The translations under genes were made by a program, and so were the position numbers. Of a DNA stretch of 64,000 bases, positions 54,924 through 63,526 are shown one piece after another. Every line of letters begins with the position of its first letter. The first letter of the stretch is position 1. Origin of the DNA: Opitutaceae bacterium. GTDB lineage: Bacteria > Verrucomicrobiota > Verrucomicrobiia > Opitutales > Opitutaceae. The notes beneath the pieces were generated by a model that searched no databases, was not told where the DNA came from, and saw nothing but the letters and a program-made list of their open reading frames with translations. The stretch lies in the NCBI GenBank assembly GCA_041395105.1, contig JAWLBB010000003.1, positions 186,001 to 250,000 of the forward strand. Reading direction: 5' to 3'.

Positions 54924-55920
54924 GGTCGGAAGCGGCTGGCAAAGTGTTCAATGAGTTCACCGGTGGCAGGAGGGGGATCCAGGATCTGGTCACGCGCGAA
55001 TGCACGGGTGGCTTCGCGTTGTTGTTCGGTGAGATACTCGACCGGCGATTTGCCGTCAATACGCGCCAGCATGAGCATGGGAAGGAGCCGGCCGACCCGT
55101 TCGTCGGGGTCCGCAAAGGCGGCTTCCTGGATTTCGGAACAGTAGGCGGAGAAAAATTCGGTGATGCCCGCAAACACTTCGGTGAGCCGATCAGGTCGGC
55201 ACACCCCTTTGAGCAGCAGATGGTTGATCAGGAAAGCCAGGTCGAAGGCTGGGTCGCCGAAGACGGCCACTTCATGATCGAGAATGACCATGCGCCCGTC
55301 TACCTGAAGCATGATGTTCTTTGGCGAGTAATCGCCATGGATCAGGCACACCCTGTTCCGAACCAGACTGTCAATGCCGGTGTTGATCTGCGATGAGAGG
55401 TCCGGGTGACGCCGGGCGACCGTCCGGAGGTAGGGATCGATCCGCAATTGATCGAAGAGGTCGTGGTGGGCAAACCGTCCCGCCAGTTCAGGGCGATGTG
55501 AGGTCCGGCTGTGAACCCGTCCACATTACGGCCGGCCTGTTTTGCGGTTGCCCGATCGGATTGCCCGTTCAGGTCGGATTTTCCAGGTCCGCGCGTCGGT
55601 CAGGTATTCCATGACAAGAGCTGCTCCACGGGATCTTCGAAGATCAACCTCGACGCTTGCGGCTCGATTGCGGCGTAGATCCGGATCGACGCCCGTTCCG
55701 CAGCATTGCGCTTGGGATCCGCTTCCCAACGGTCGGCTACTTTCAAGCGGGGAAGGGCTTTTTTCACGCAGACCGGAGGGCCGGAGGGTGGATCGGCTCT
55801 GAAAATCGATGATGAAACACCACCGGGCAACGCCTCGATCCGGGCGCACTCATCGTCCCCCATCAAGCCGGCCCGGCGAAGAGCGGATTGGATATCATCC
55901 AGGCAAGGAGGATGATTCAT
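54911..55920 (-). pseudogene. APH/choline-kinase family phosphotransferase, broken by three frameshifts
   Basis: The N-terminal part (from ATG 55920, MNHPPCLDDIQSALRRAG) keeps lobe-1 features (SSIFRADPPSGPPVCVKKAL). The C-terminal part has CLIHGDYSPKNIML, the APH catalytic loop with HGDxxxxN, and VILDHEVAVFGDPAFDL with the metal DxD-type Asp. In between, conserved pieces lie in three frames: EDPVEQ, then ALVMEYLTDARTWK, then SDLNGQSDRATAKQ, then HSRTSHRPELAGRF. Indels near 55620, 55580 and 55518 (one base lost, one gained, one lost) explain this. Homologues phosphorylate sugars or small alcohols. Confidence 0.8.
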
Positions 55921-55939
55921 GACGGCGTATCCAACCCAT

Positions 55940-56803
55940 CTATTCCCGTTCCGCCTGCCCGATCCCGGTGGGCGATCCGGTTTCGAGCGGGTCATGCCCG
56001 AAAACGCTCCGGAATTCGCCAGGTGTCAGCCTGCCGCCATATTCGCAGGCCTCAAAAGCTTCGAGCAGGAGGGGCTCGCCGGTCGAGATCTTCCGGAGTC
56101 GTGCCGGAATGCGTTCCCGATGGCGCCGGCCAAGATCGCCGTCGTGGGCCTTCATCCGGTTCGAAAGCCAGACCTCACGTTTGGCCGGATCTGACGGGAC
56201 CTCGGCCTGCCCTTCGACATGTGGGAGCCACTCGAAGAACTGGCTTCGATGACAGGCCATGGCTTTGATCTTCCGGTCAAACGTCGGGTTGATCACGACA
56301 AAGGCGTCGGGCGTAAACGGATACGGCCTGGTGAATCCGTCCGACAGGTAGAAGATGGCGGGATTCCTTTGCAGCGGAGGGAACTCCGGGCAAACGTGCG
56401 GCACCATCACCATATAGGCCGCATCCTGGACAATCTGCGACGTATAGCGGTGATCCGGATGGTAGTCATTGGGCCGGTGGGTCAGCACGAGATCCGGGTG
56501 CCATTCCCGCACCAACCGGATGATGGCCCGGCGAGCTTCCAGGCTGGGTTCCAGGGACCCGTCGGGAAAAGGGAGAACCTCTGATTCGATGCCGAGGGTG
56601 TTTGCGGCAGCCCTGGTCTCGGCCAAGCGGATGCCCACCAATTCCTCCGGAGGGACAAGATGGTGGCCGCTGCGTCCATCGGTCACGCTGACAAACTTGA
56701 TGACATGGCCGGCATCCACCCAGCGGGCGGCGGATCCGCCGCACTTGTATTCGGCATCATCCGGGTGCGCGCCGACAACGAGGATGCGGAGCGGGGCGGG
56801 CAT
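55940..56803 (-). CDS. PIG-L family deacetylase
   Basis: The 287-residue protein begins ILVVGAHPDDAEYKCGG, with the zinc motif AHPDDAE, and has THRPNDYHPDHR (second zinc His block). This is the LmbE/PIG-L family, which removes N-acetyl groups from GlcNAc-type or N-acyl substrates such as GlcNAc-Ins. The gene is 3 nt from the TIM-barrel gene upstream and 19 nt from the kinase. In this cluster it probably deacylates an imported amino-sugar-like compound. Confidence 0.9.
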   Translation of the reverse strand: MPAPLRILVVGAHPDDAEYKCGGSAARWVDAGHVIKFVSVTDGRSGHHLVPPEELVGIRLAETRAAANTLGIESEVLPFPDGSLEPSLEARRAIIRLVREWHPDLVLTHRPNDYHPDHRYTSQIVQDAAYMVMVPHVCPEFPPLQRNPAIFYLSDGFTRPYPFTPDAFVVINPTFDRKIKAMACHRSQFFEWLPHVEGQAEVPSDPAKREVWLSNRMKAHDGDLGRRHRERIPARLRKISTGEPLLLEAFEACEYGGRLTPGEFRSVFGHDPLETGSPTGIGQAERE

Positions 56804-56806
56804 GGT

Positions 56807-57631
56807 TCAGAAACGGTTGAGAAACTGGAAACTCTCGCGGATTGAGCCGACCATGTCGGCGTTGCCGGATTCATCCTCGATCGCAAAGACACCCGTATAG
56901 CCGATCGATTGAAGCGCGGCAATGTAGGCGTCCCAAGGCACGTTGCCCAAACCACAGGTGGCGCGCCTGGTTTCGGGGTTCCAGTCTTTGGCGTGGGTGT
57001 GCGCGATGTAGTCTTTTAGGGTGTGAACGCCGCGAACGGTGCCTTCTTCCGATCCAAAGCGAAGCAGGTTGCAGGGGTCATAGTTCACCTTCAGGGCGGG
57101 GCTTCCGATTTTCTCAAGGAACGTCCGGAGTGCCTCCGGGGTTTCCTGGCCGGTTTCCGGAGCAAAGACCGCTCCGACCTTTTCGGCGTGAGCCGCGATG
57201 GCACCGACGGACCGGAGGAGGGTCTGGTAGGACCCGGAACCGGTGTCCTCGGGTATCTCGCCCACGTGCGTGGTCACGAGCGGGGCACCCAGGTCGACGG
57301 AGAGGCTGAGAACCTCATTGGTTTTCCGGATGCGCCACTCCAATCCATCTTCCTCATCGAGCCCGCCGAAGGTCACGGAACCCATAAGTTGGGAGCAGAA
57401 GCCGCTGAATCCGATACCGAGTTCTTCGGCGATTCTGACCGCCTCCCGACGGACGGCCGGCGTGGCCATCTCAGGATCGAGGATACAAGGCGTGTATTCC
57501 ACGTTGACCGCCCACGGTTGGACTGACCTGCAGCCAATCTCCGCTACGATTTCCATGTGGCGCCGCAGAGTGGCGAGATCCGGGGTCGGCCCGAGGGTCC
57601 AGATGGCGCATCCGATCTTGAGTGAGTTCAT
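56807..57631 (-). CDS. Sugar phosphate isomerase/epimerase family TIM barrel, copy 2
   Basis: The 274-residue protein has the xylose-isomerase-like TIM-barrel pattern: KIGCAIWTLGPTPD at strand 1, PLVTTHVGEIPED, VFAPETGQE (Glu ligand), LKVNYDPCNLL (Asp) and HTHAKDW (His). These belong to AP-endonuclease-2/IolE/hydroxypyruvate-isomerase-like proteins acting on sugar or inositol derivatives. Four metal ligands are recognisable. The ATG at 57631 follows the other isomerase gene by 14 nt. Confidence 0.88.
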   Translation of the reverse strand: MNSLKIGCAIWTLGPTPDLATLRRHMEIVAEIGCRSVQPWAVNVEYTPCILDPEMATPAVRREAVRIAEELGIGFSGFCSQLMGSVTFGGLDEEDGLEWRIRKTNEVLSLSVDLGAPLVTTHVGEIPEDTGSGSYQTLLRSVGAIAAHAEKVGAVFAPETGQETPEALRTFLEKIGSPALKVNYDPCNLLRFGSEEGTVRGVHTLKDYIAHTHAKDWNPETRRATCGLGNVPWDAYIAALQSIGYTGVFAIEDESGNADMVGSIRESFQFLNRF

Positions 57632-57645
57632 GGTATTCAGGTCTC

Positions 57646-58419
57646 CTAAAGCTTGGCCAGCATGGCTTTGAATTCGGCGAATGCCTTCGGGAGGTTGGCC
57701 AGCGGGTCCCCCTCGACCGACTCCATGGTGACAGTGCCGCGAAATCCGGAGGCCTTGAGTGCTTTGAGGACCCGCACAACTTCCGCGTCCTTCACCCGGC
57801 CCTCCTGGTCGCAGTAGGTCGCCTTGACGTGGGCATGGCACGCAAGATCGAGCAATTTGAGATTGCCTTCAGGCCCCTCGTAGAGGTTCCCCGTGTCAAA
57901 GTTGAGGCGGAGGTATTCGGAGGGGCATTCCTCGAAGAGTTGCCGAAATTCCGCCACATTGTCGGTCAGGGGACCGTGGGATTCGAGCGCCAGCATGACC
58001 GACCGCTCCTCAGCGTAGGCGGTGACCTCCCGCAGACATTCCATCATCTCCTTCTTCAGGCGCCGGCCCTGTTCCCGGTCGCCCCAACCGGCATGGAAGA
58101 TGTTCAGCACCCGCGCCCCGAGGAACTCAGCGTAGTCGATGAAGTCCTTGGTCAGGGCGACTTCCCGCCGCCGCTCGACCGGATCGATCGCATTGAAGTG
58201 GTTCTGGGCGGCAATGGCGGCGCAGAAGATGCCGCCATCCTGAAGCATGCGCTTCAGGTTGCGAAGGCCCTGCCTGGACCAATCCGGATAGGTCGTCCTG
58301 GGAATCTCAATCGCGATTGCGTCGAGGTCGTTGGCCAGAAACTTCACGGCGTCGGGAAAGCTGATCTTTCCGGCAGCCAATTCCCTGTGGATGAGCCAGG
58401 TACTGATGACAGGTATCAT
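57646..58419 (-). CDS. Sugar phosphate isomerase/epimerase family TIM barrel, copy 1
   Basis: The 257-residue protein shows the same fold: PVISTWLIHRELAAGK at the start, VLNIFHAGWGD, LALESHGPLTD (Glu), LRLNFDTGNLY (Asp) and CHAHVKATYC. It differs clearly from its downstream neighbour, so the two probably act on different intermediates. The ATG at 58419 is preferred over upstream frames. It is the first gene of the nine-gene minus-strand cluster; MsrB diverges from it 245 bp away, giving room for a promoter. Confidence 0.88.
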   Translation of the reverse strand: MIPVISTWLIHRELAAGKISFPDAVKFLANDLDAIAIEIPRTTYPDWSRQGLRNLKRMLQDGGIFCAAIAAQNHFNAIDPVERRREVALTKDFIDYAEFLGARVLNIFHAGWGDREQGRRLKKEMMECLREVTAYAEERSVMLALESHGPLTDNVAEFRQLFEECPSEYLRLNFDTGNLYEGPEGNLKLLDLACHAHVKATYCDQEGRVKDAEVVRVLKALKASGFRGTVTMESVEGDPLANLPKAFAEFKAMLAKL

Positions 58420-58664
58420 GGTGTCGGGGCGGGGGAGGGGCAGTTGGGCGGAATGGACCTCTCCAGTCCAGTCGAGCCGGCGCAAGTGGCAAGAACTTCC
58501 GCATTGCCACGGGGTTCTATCTGGAGAACATCGCCGCCCATTCTACGCCTGAGCGGCGAGGTGTTGGTTCCGCCCGATGTTCCGAGCGCCTTCATGCGTG
58601 TCGATTTGCTGCCCGACTTGCGAATTTGGGGAATAGAAGCACCGTCAATCGTTCTCTCAATGTC

Positions 58665-59255
58665 ATGAACGTCCGTTTTCAATCCAAGCATTTCATTCTT
58701 GCGCTCGCCTTGCTGCTGCCGATCCACACCCTGGTCCTGCAGGCGGGCGAGGATCCTGTCGCTGCCGCAACCGACACCGAAGTCCCGGCGCCCAAGCGAC
58801 CAGCGGATCGCAGCAAGCTCTCAGACGAGGAGCTGCGGAGCCAACTGACGGATATCCAGTATTATGTGACCTGTCAGAATGGCACCGAGCGCGCCTTCGA
58901 CAACGCCTATTGGAACAACAAGAAACCCGGCATTTATGTGGACGTGATCTCCGGCAAGCCCCTCTTTTCCTCGCTGGACAAATTCGACTCCGGGACGGGC
59001 TGGCCAAGTTTCACCCGTCCTCTGGAAAAGGATGCCGTGGTGGAGGTTGAGGATCGCTCCATGGGCATGGTCGTCACGGAAATCCGTTCGGAGTCCAGCG
59101 ACGCCCATCTCGGTCATGTCTTTCCGGACGGTCCCCGGCCGACCGGTTTGCGCTACTGCATGAATTCGGCCGCCCTTCGTTTCATTCCGGTGGAGAAGCT
59201 TGAGGAGGAAGGTTACGGCGAATACCTGAAGCTCTTCAAATCCGGCAAGAAATAG
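58665..59255 (+). CDS. msrB: Peptide methionine (R)-S-oxide reductase, secreted form
   Basis: The precursor is 196 residues with a signal peptide (FILALALLLPIHTLVLQAG). The MsrB core has YVTCQNGTERAFDN, DSGTGWPSF, DAHLGHVFPDGPRPTGLRYC and the catalytic Cys in LRYCMNSAALRF. The zinc CxxC pairs are replaced (VISGKPLFSS and SESSDAHLG), the zinc-free form. It repairs R-methionine sulfoxide, here probably in the periplasm. Confidence 0.95.
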   Translation: MNVRFQSKHFILALALLLPIHTLVLQAGEDPVAAATDTEVPAPKRPADRSKLSDEELRSQLTDIQYYVTCQNGTERAFDNAYWNNKKPGIYVDVISGKPLFSSLDKFDSGTGWPSFTRPLEKDAVVEVEDRSMGMVVTEIRSESSDAHLGHVFPDGPRPTGLRYCMNSAALRFIPVEKLEEEGYGEYLKLFKSGKK

Positions 59256-59321
59256 CCTCTCGGCCTCTTCTATTCATCCGTTTCCAAAATCCTCCGGATC
59301 ATGGGAGGGGGCCGCCCCCGG

Positions 59322-60218
59322 TCAAACAGCCGAGGCGCGCACGGTCTCCGGCCTGGGTCTTCCTCCGACGGCCATGCCAACCCCTCCGAGGATCAATCCG
59401 CTCGAAATAATCAGACGCAGAGAGAATGCTTCCGACAGGAAGAGGATGCCTCCCGCGGCGGCGATCAACGGGACCGAGAGTTGCACCACCGCAGCCCGGG
59501 TCGAGTTCAGGTGCCTGAGGGCCGCATACCAGACGACATACCCGCAGCCGGAGGCGAGCGAGCCCGAGAAGACCGCCAGAATCAGACCGGTGGCCGTGAT
59601 TTCGATTGACCGAAACGCCACCGCACTGATCACCAGGGTGAGAGGCACTGCGACTATGAAGTTTCCCGCCGTCGCCGCCATGGGATTGATGCCACCCCGT
59701 CCGCGGATGGTGTAGAATCCCCACGATATCCCGGAGAGAGTCATCAGAAAGGCACCGGAGAGGGGCGGCGCCTCCACGCCCGGCGAAACGAGGTAGATCA
59801 TTCCGGCAAAGGCCACGATCAGCCCCGACCATTCAAGCAGACCAGGCCTTTCGCCCGAGCCCAATGCCCAGAGGATCATGGTCAATTGCACGGATCCAAA
59901 CATGATCAGCGCTCCGGTGCCGGTGCTCAGTCTGAGATAGGCGAACGAGAAGGTGCCTGCGTAAATCGCCAGCAGGACGGGAGAAATCCATCCTCCGCCA
60001 AACCAGGTCGGCGATCGGTCGCCGCTCAGCCGGAGAACGATGACAAGGGTGAGGGCCCCGGCAAGGATTCGAATGGAGGTGAAACTGGCGGCATCGATCT
60101 CCCCTCCGTCGAGGGCGGATCGGCAGAGCAAGGAATTGGCCGCAAACGCGACCATGGCGACGACGGTTTGGATCGCGGTGACCAGAACCGGAGGGTTCCC
60201 TGGGGAATCGGTTTTCAC
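59322..60218 (-). CDS. EamA/DMT family transporter, copy 2
   Basis: From the GTG overlapping the VOC gene stop (GTGA) the protein is 298 residues, with ten helices in two EamA repeats (SLLCRSALDGGEIDAASFTS; LSVPLIAAAGGILFLSEAFS near the end). Likely a metabolite exporter. An ATG at 60248 would overlap the upstream gene by 34 nt and is less likely. Confidence 0.88.
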   Translation of the reverse strand: MKTDSPGNPPVLVTAIQTVVAMVAFAANSLLCRSALDGGEIDAASFTSIRILAGALTLVIVLRLSGDRSPTWFGGGWISPVLLAIYAGTFSFAYLRLSTGTGALIMFGSVQLTMILWALGSGERPGLLEWSGLIVAFAGMIYLVSPGVEAPPLSGAFLMTLSGISWGFYTIRGRGGINPMAATAGNFIVAVPLTLVISAVAFRSIEITATGLILAVFSGSLASGCGYVVWYAALRHLNSTRAAVVQLSVPLIAAAGGILFLSEAFSLRLIISSGLILGGVGMAVGGRPRPETVRASAV

Positions 60219-60640
60219 GGGGAGCCGTCGTGCGGCGGGAGATCCCATCCGCCGCCCCACAAGGTGGGAGGGGCGAATTCGACACTGTTTCCATCCGGAT
60301 CCCTCACGTAGAGTGACCGACCGCCTTCCGCCCATTGGTGAACCTGCTCAATTTCCACTCCGGCAGCCAGGAAGCGCTTGCGCCATTCCTCGATTTCAGG
60401 ATCGGTCGCGACGAACGCGATGTGTCCTTGGCCAATCATTCCGTGCGAAGGAACGGATCGACCGGACTCGCGGCTGAGATCGGGCTGAAAGACAAGAAGG
60501 ACGCTCCCCGCGAGGCGATAGGTCAGAAACAGTTCGGATTCACGGATTCGTTCCAGCCCGAGAAGGCCGCCGTAGAAACGGTGGGCGGCCGCAAGGTCGG
60601 CGGCGTAGAGAATGGTCTCGAATATCCTCAGGGTGCGCAT
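60215..60640 (-). CDS. VOC superfamily protein (glyoxalase/bleomycin-resistance fold)
   Basis: The 141-residue protein has the paired beta-alpha-beta-beta-beta modules: FETILYAADLAAAHRFYGGL at the start and DPDGNSVEFAPP at the end, the last with the metal-ligand Glu. HIAFVATDPEIEEW marks the second half. Such proteins include glyoxalase, FosA and dioxygenases; activity is unassigned. It overlaps the EamA start, so export and detoxification may be linked. Confidence 0.88.
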   Translation of the reverse strand: MRTLRIFETILYAADLAAAHRFYGGLLGLERIRESELFLTYRLAGSVLLVFQPDLSRESGRSVPSHGMIGQGHIAFVATDPEIEEWRKRFLAAGVEIEQVHQWAEGGRSLYVRDPDGNSVEFAPPTLWGGGWDLPPHDGSP

Positions 60641-60826
60641 GGTGGAGGGTTGCTCGAGGCAAGTTCATCCCGCGCCCATGGCAATCCCGAAAGCATCGGT
60701 CGGCATGGGATGGCGCCGACGGACCGACCGGCGGAACCGTCTCTCCCCCTGTCGGGTTCGGGGGAAAAGAGATGCAGGCGATACTTGACCTGACCGCCAA
60801 AGGTGCTCACAACGGCCGACATCCCT

Positions 60827-61390
60827 ATGTTCCTTCGAGCTCTTCACTTTCTGCTGCTCTGCACGAGTCCTTTCTTCCTGATCGGCTGTCAATCAGTGCC
60901 CACGGCCCAATCTTCGGGTGACCCGACGATTGACATCAGTGCATTCAAGACCTTCTACCTGAGCCCGATCCCCAAGGATGGCCCGGGCGTGGACGAGGGT
61001 TTGCGATCGCTCCTGACCAGTCTCGACCAATACGTGATCACGGCCATGACCCGGAAGGGTTACGTCGAAGCGACCGAGGATACGGCGGACATGATTCTTG
61101 CTCCGCGCGGACGGTTGAAGGCATCCAATTCGGTGGCCGGATCCCAATTCGGCAACTACGGCGCCGGCTCGTGGATGTCGGGAACTCCCTGGGGGACTTC
61201 GAGCGTGAACGAGTCAACCGCTTCGGTTCTGGTCTTCTGTTATGCCCGCGAAGTCGAGAAAATCGCGTGGCTGGGCTGGGAATCCAGCAAGAGCATGAAG
61301 AGCCGCCCGAACGACGTCTTCGAAGGCGCCGCAACCGCCCTTTACCAGATCATCGAGCAGTTTCCCGCACGAAATCGTTCGGCGCCCTAG
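60827..61390 (+). CDS. DUF4136-like lipoprotein, 1 of 3
   Basis: The 187-residue protein has a lipobox (FFLIGC) and a DUF4136-like body: IDISAFKTFYLSPIPKDGP early, Gly/Ser-rich GNYGAGSWMSGTPWG in the middle and a C-terminal helix-strand (ALYQIIEQFP). No activity is known for the family. It is the first of three small lipoprotein genes spaced by tens of bases. A GTG at 60803 is an alternative start. Confidence 0.75.
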   Translation: MFLRALHFLLLCTSPFFLIGCQSVPTAQSSGDPTIDISAFKTFYLSPIPKDGPGVDEGLRSLLTSLDQYVITAMTRKGYVEATEDTADMILAPRGRLKASNSVAGSQFGNYGAGSWMSGTPWGTSSVNESTASVLVFCYAREVEKIAWLGWESSKSMKSRPNDVFEGAATALYQIIEQFPARNRSAP

Positions 61391-61456
61391 ACGGCAGCGC
61401 CGCGACTCCGAGAACGACATTCACCTCCACTCCTTTCATCATACCCAGAACGTAAC

Positions 61457-62119
61457 ATGCGCCTCACCAAACAAGCCATCCTGGCCGCCCTGGCGGTCTT
61501 TGCTCTCGCCGGTTGCGGAACACCTCCGCCGAAGATCGAGAGCCAGGTCAACAGTGCCATCGACTTTCGACCGTTCAAGACCTTCACCATTCTTCCCTAC
61601 ACCGAAGAAAGTATGTCAGGAGCCAGCCCCGGAGCTCTCCTGAGGGTCGGTCAACCGGTGGCCCTGGAGATTCAGAACAATATGCAGCGGCTCGGCTATA
61701 TTCCGGTCGGAGATCTGGAAAACGCCGATCTGGCCGTCAACATTCGAGGGAAGTCCATCCCCAAAATGCAGGTCACTGAATATGGATACGGCGGTTACTA
61801 CGGAGCGGGCGGATATCCCTACGGTGCCGGCGGATGGGCGGGCATGTATCCCTACGGCGGTTATGGCGGCTACGGGATGGGAGTCGGGATGGGCAGCACC
61901 GTCCAGGTGGACCAATACAATGAAGGGACCCTGGCGATTGACGTCTACGAGACCAAGACCAAGGAATTGGTCTGGGTCGGGTGGGCCACCGGAAGGGTGG
62001 CCAGCGATGGTCCCGATATGGACCGGCTGCGTGGCGCCATCCAGCAGATCCTCGCCCGCTTCCCCGTGGCGACCAATGACGGCCCGGGCAGCGCCATTTC
62101 CCAGGCCCCGGCCAACTGA
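61457..62119 (+). CDS. DUF4136-like lipoprotein, 2 of 3
   Basis: The 220-residue protein has a lipobox (FALAGC) and shares AIDFRPFKTFTILPY and KELVWVGWATGR with DUF4136 proteins. Its middle is a Gly/Tyr repeat region (YGYGGYYGAGGYPYGAGG, ending GYGMGVGMG). The C-terminal part resembles the preceding lipoprotein (IQQILARFP versus IIEQFP), suggesting duplication. Probably envelope-located, function unknown. Confidence 0.78.
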   Translation: MRLTKQAILAALAVFALAGCGTPPPKIESQVNSAIDFRPFKTFTILPYTEESMSGASPGALLRVGQPVALEIQNNMQRLGYIPVGDLENADLAVNIRGKSIPKMQVTEYGYGGYYGAGGYPYGAGGWAGMYPYGGYGGYGMGVGMGSTVQVDQYNEGTLAIDVYETKTKELVWVGWATGRVASDGPDMDRLRGAIQQILARFPVATNDGPGSAISQAPAN

Positions 62120-62144
62120 TCCATTCCAACCGTCGATTGAAGCT

Positions 62145-62780
62145 ATGAAAACCCTGAGAACACTCCTGGCTCTCACTTCCCTTTCCCTGCTGGCCGGATG
62201 CGCGAGCGATTCCGGGATCAAGATCGACAATTCCTGGATCAACGGGGACTACACCGGGGACAGGCTCAGCAATCTGCTGGTGGTCGGTCTTGCCCCGAAT
62301 GAGGCCAATGTCAAAATCTGGGAGGACGCCTTTGTCGCCCAGTTGCAGAAGAGCGGACGGCGGGGGACTCCCGCCTATACCATCTTCAACCAGGCCTTTC
62401 TGGCCGAGAACGGTGTCGACAACGAGGAGGCTGCCAAGGCAAAGATCCGGGAACTCGGTTTCGACGGGGTCATCCTCGGCAAAATCCGCGATGTGGAATC
62501 CGGTCCGGTGGTTGAAGGCGGAGAGACTCATGTGATCGCGACTCCGGCCTATTACTCATTCTACTCCTACTACGCCCCCCAGGTCTACCAGGTTCAGGAC
62601 AAAACCCGGGTGGTGCAGGTGAATCGGGTTCGGATCGAGACCAACATTTACGCCGTCAAGGGCGAGACCCTGGTCTACACCGCGATGATTGACAGTATCA
62701 ATATGGGCAATGATTCCCAGACCGTCACCGGACTGGTCGATTCCGTGATCAAGGACCTGAAGAGTCGGAAGGTTCTGTAA
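62145..62780 (+). CDS. Lipoprotein, 3 of 3
   Basis: The 211-residue protein has a lipobox (LLAGC) and a body with KIDNSWINGDYTGDRLSN and RELGFDGVILGKIRDVES. It begins 25 nt after the second lipoprotein and is probably co-transcribed. Its family was not identified with certainty; it lacks the FKTF motif of the other two but has the same size class. Its 3' end overlaps the nuclease gene on the other strand by 32 bp. Confidence 0.72.
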   Translation: MKTLRTLLALTSLSLLAGCASDSGIKIDNSWINGDYTGDRLSNLLVVGLAPNEANVKIWEDAFVAQLQKSGRRGTPAYTIFNQAFLAENGVDNEEAAKAKIRELGFDGVILGKIRDVESGPVVEGGETHVIATPAYYSFYSYYAPQVYQVQDKTRVVQVNRVRIETNIYAVKGETLVYTAMIDSINMGNDSQTVTGLVDSVIKDLKSRKVL

Positions 62781-63285
62781 TCGCCGGCTCGGCCTCCGGT
62801 TCTTCCTCATCGGGCGGACGCAATTCCTTCCAGACGCCAAGGCGCTCGCTTTGAGCGGCCTGTTCCGCTTCGGCGTAGTCGAACGCATCCGGAGCGACCG
62901 ACTTGACCCAGACCGCAAAGCCCATCCGCAGGAGATCCAGGGCGAGATCCTGGGAACCCCGGTAGACCACACGGCCGTAGGAGCGCTCGGTTTCCTCCCG
63001 TGGAACAACCATTTGGAATCCGATCTCGCGGCCGAGGATGTAGCGCTCGGCATAGCGGCGGGCTTTCTGACCGATTTTCTGGCCCACGTCCGGGCATTCC
63101 ACTCCCCAGAGCGCGATCCAGAGTTCCCTCCCGTCCTGGGTGCGGAGGTAGAAGGTATCGCCGTCTCCGATCGCGAGGACCTTTCCGATAAGGATTTCGT
63201 CTTCAGACTGCGACCAACCCCAGTGGGCCGCCGTCAAAAAGGCCAGGGAGGCGATCGCTAGCAGAATCCGGCAAGGGAGAAACAC
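62749..63285 (-). CDS. Secreted thermonuclease-like (SNase) protein
   Basis: The 178-residue protein has a signal sequence (LLAIASLAFLTAAHWGWS) and the SNase OB-fold core: VLAIGDGDTFYLR (metal Asp in DGDT), IALWGVECPDVGQK (catalytic Arg region reads LWGVE rather than LRGID) and ERSYGRVVY. Loss of the first Arg may reduce nuclease activity. The C-terminus is acidic (EEEPEAEPAITEPSD). It converges with and overlaps the lipoprotein gene. Confidence 0.85.
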   Translation of the reverse strand: MFLPCRILLAIASLAFLTAAHWGWSQSEDEILIGKVLAIGDGDTFYLRTQDGRELWIALWGVECPDVGQKIGQKARRYAERYILGREIGFQMVVPREETERSYGRVVYRGSQDLALDLLRMGFAVWVKSVAPDAFDYAEAEQAAQSERLGVWKELRPPDEEEPEAEPAITEPSDSSGP

Positions 63286-63438
63286 GCCCGATCTTCGACC
63301 CTGAAGGCCTTCCCGGCAAGCCGGAGATCAAATTGGCTGCGTTTGCCGCGCCGAAGCACCCAAAAAGTGAAACCATGAAAAAAAACGGGGCACAAACGGA
63401 ATAGGGCCGGGTCTGGATGCTCTGATTGATGACTGGGC

Positions 63439-63463
63439 CCGTTCGATCGCGCGATTCGAACGG
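63439..63463. promoter_or_regulatory. Palindrome upstream of the rhodanese gene
   Basis: CCGTTCGA and TCGAACGG are separated by TCGCGCGAT, giving a near-perfect 25-bp dyad 63 nt upstream of the rhodanese ATG, within the divergent gap 63286-63526. It could be a regulator site or a transcript hairpin; no named family fits. Confidence 0.35.
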
Positions 63464-63526
63464 TTCGATGCATCCATGAAACCATCTCATGCGAATCAAA
63501 AGCGTAACCACACATTCTCACACACT

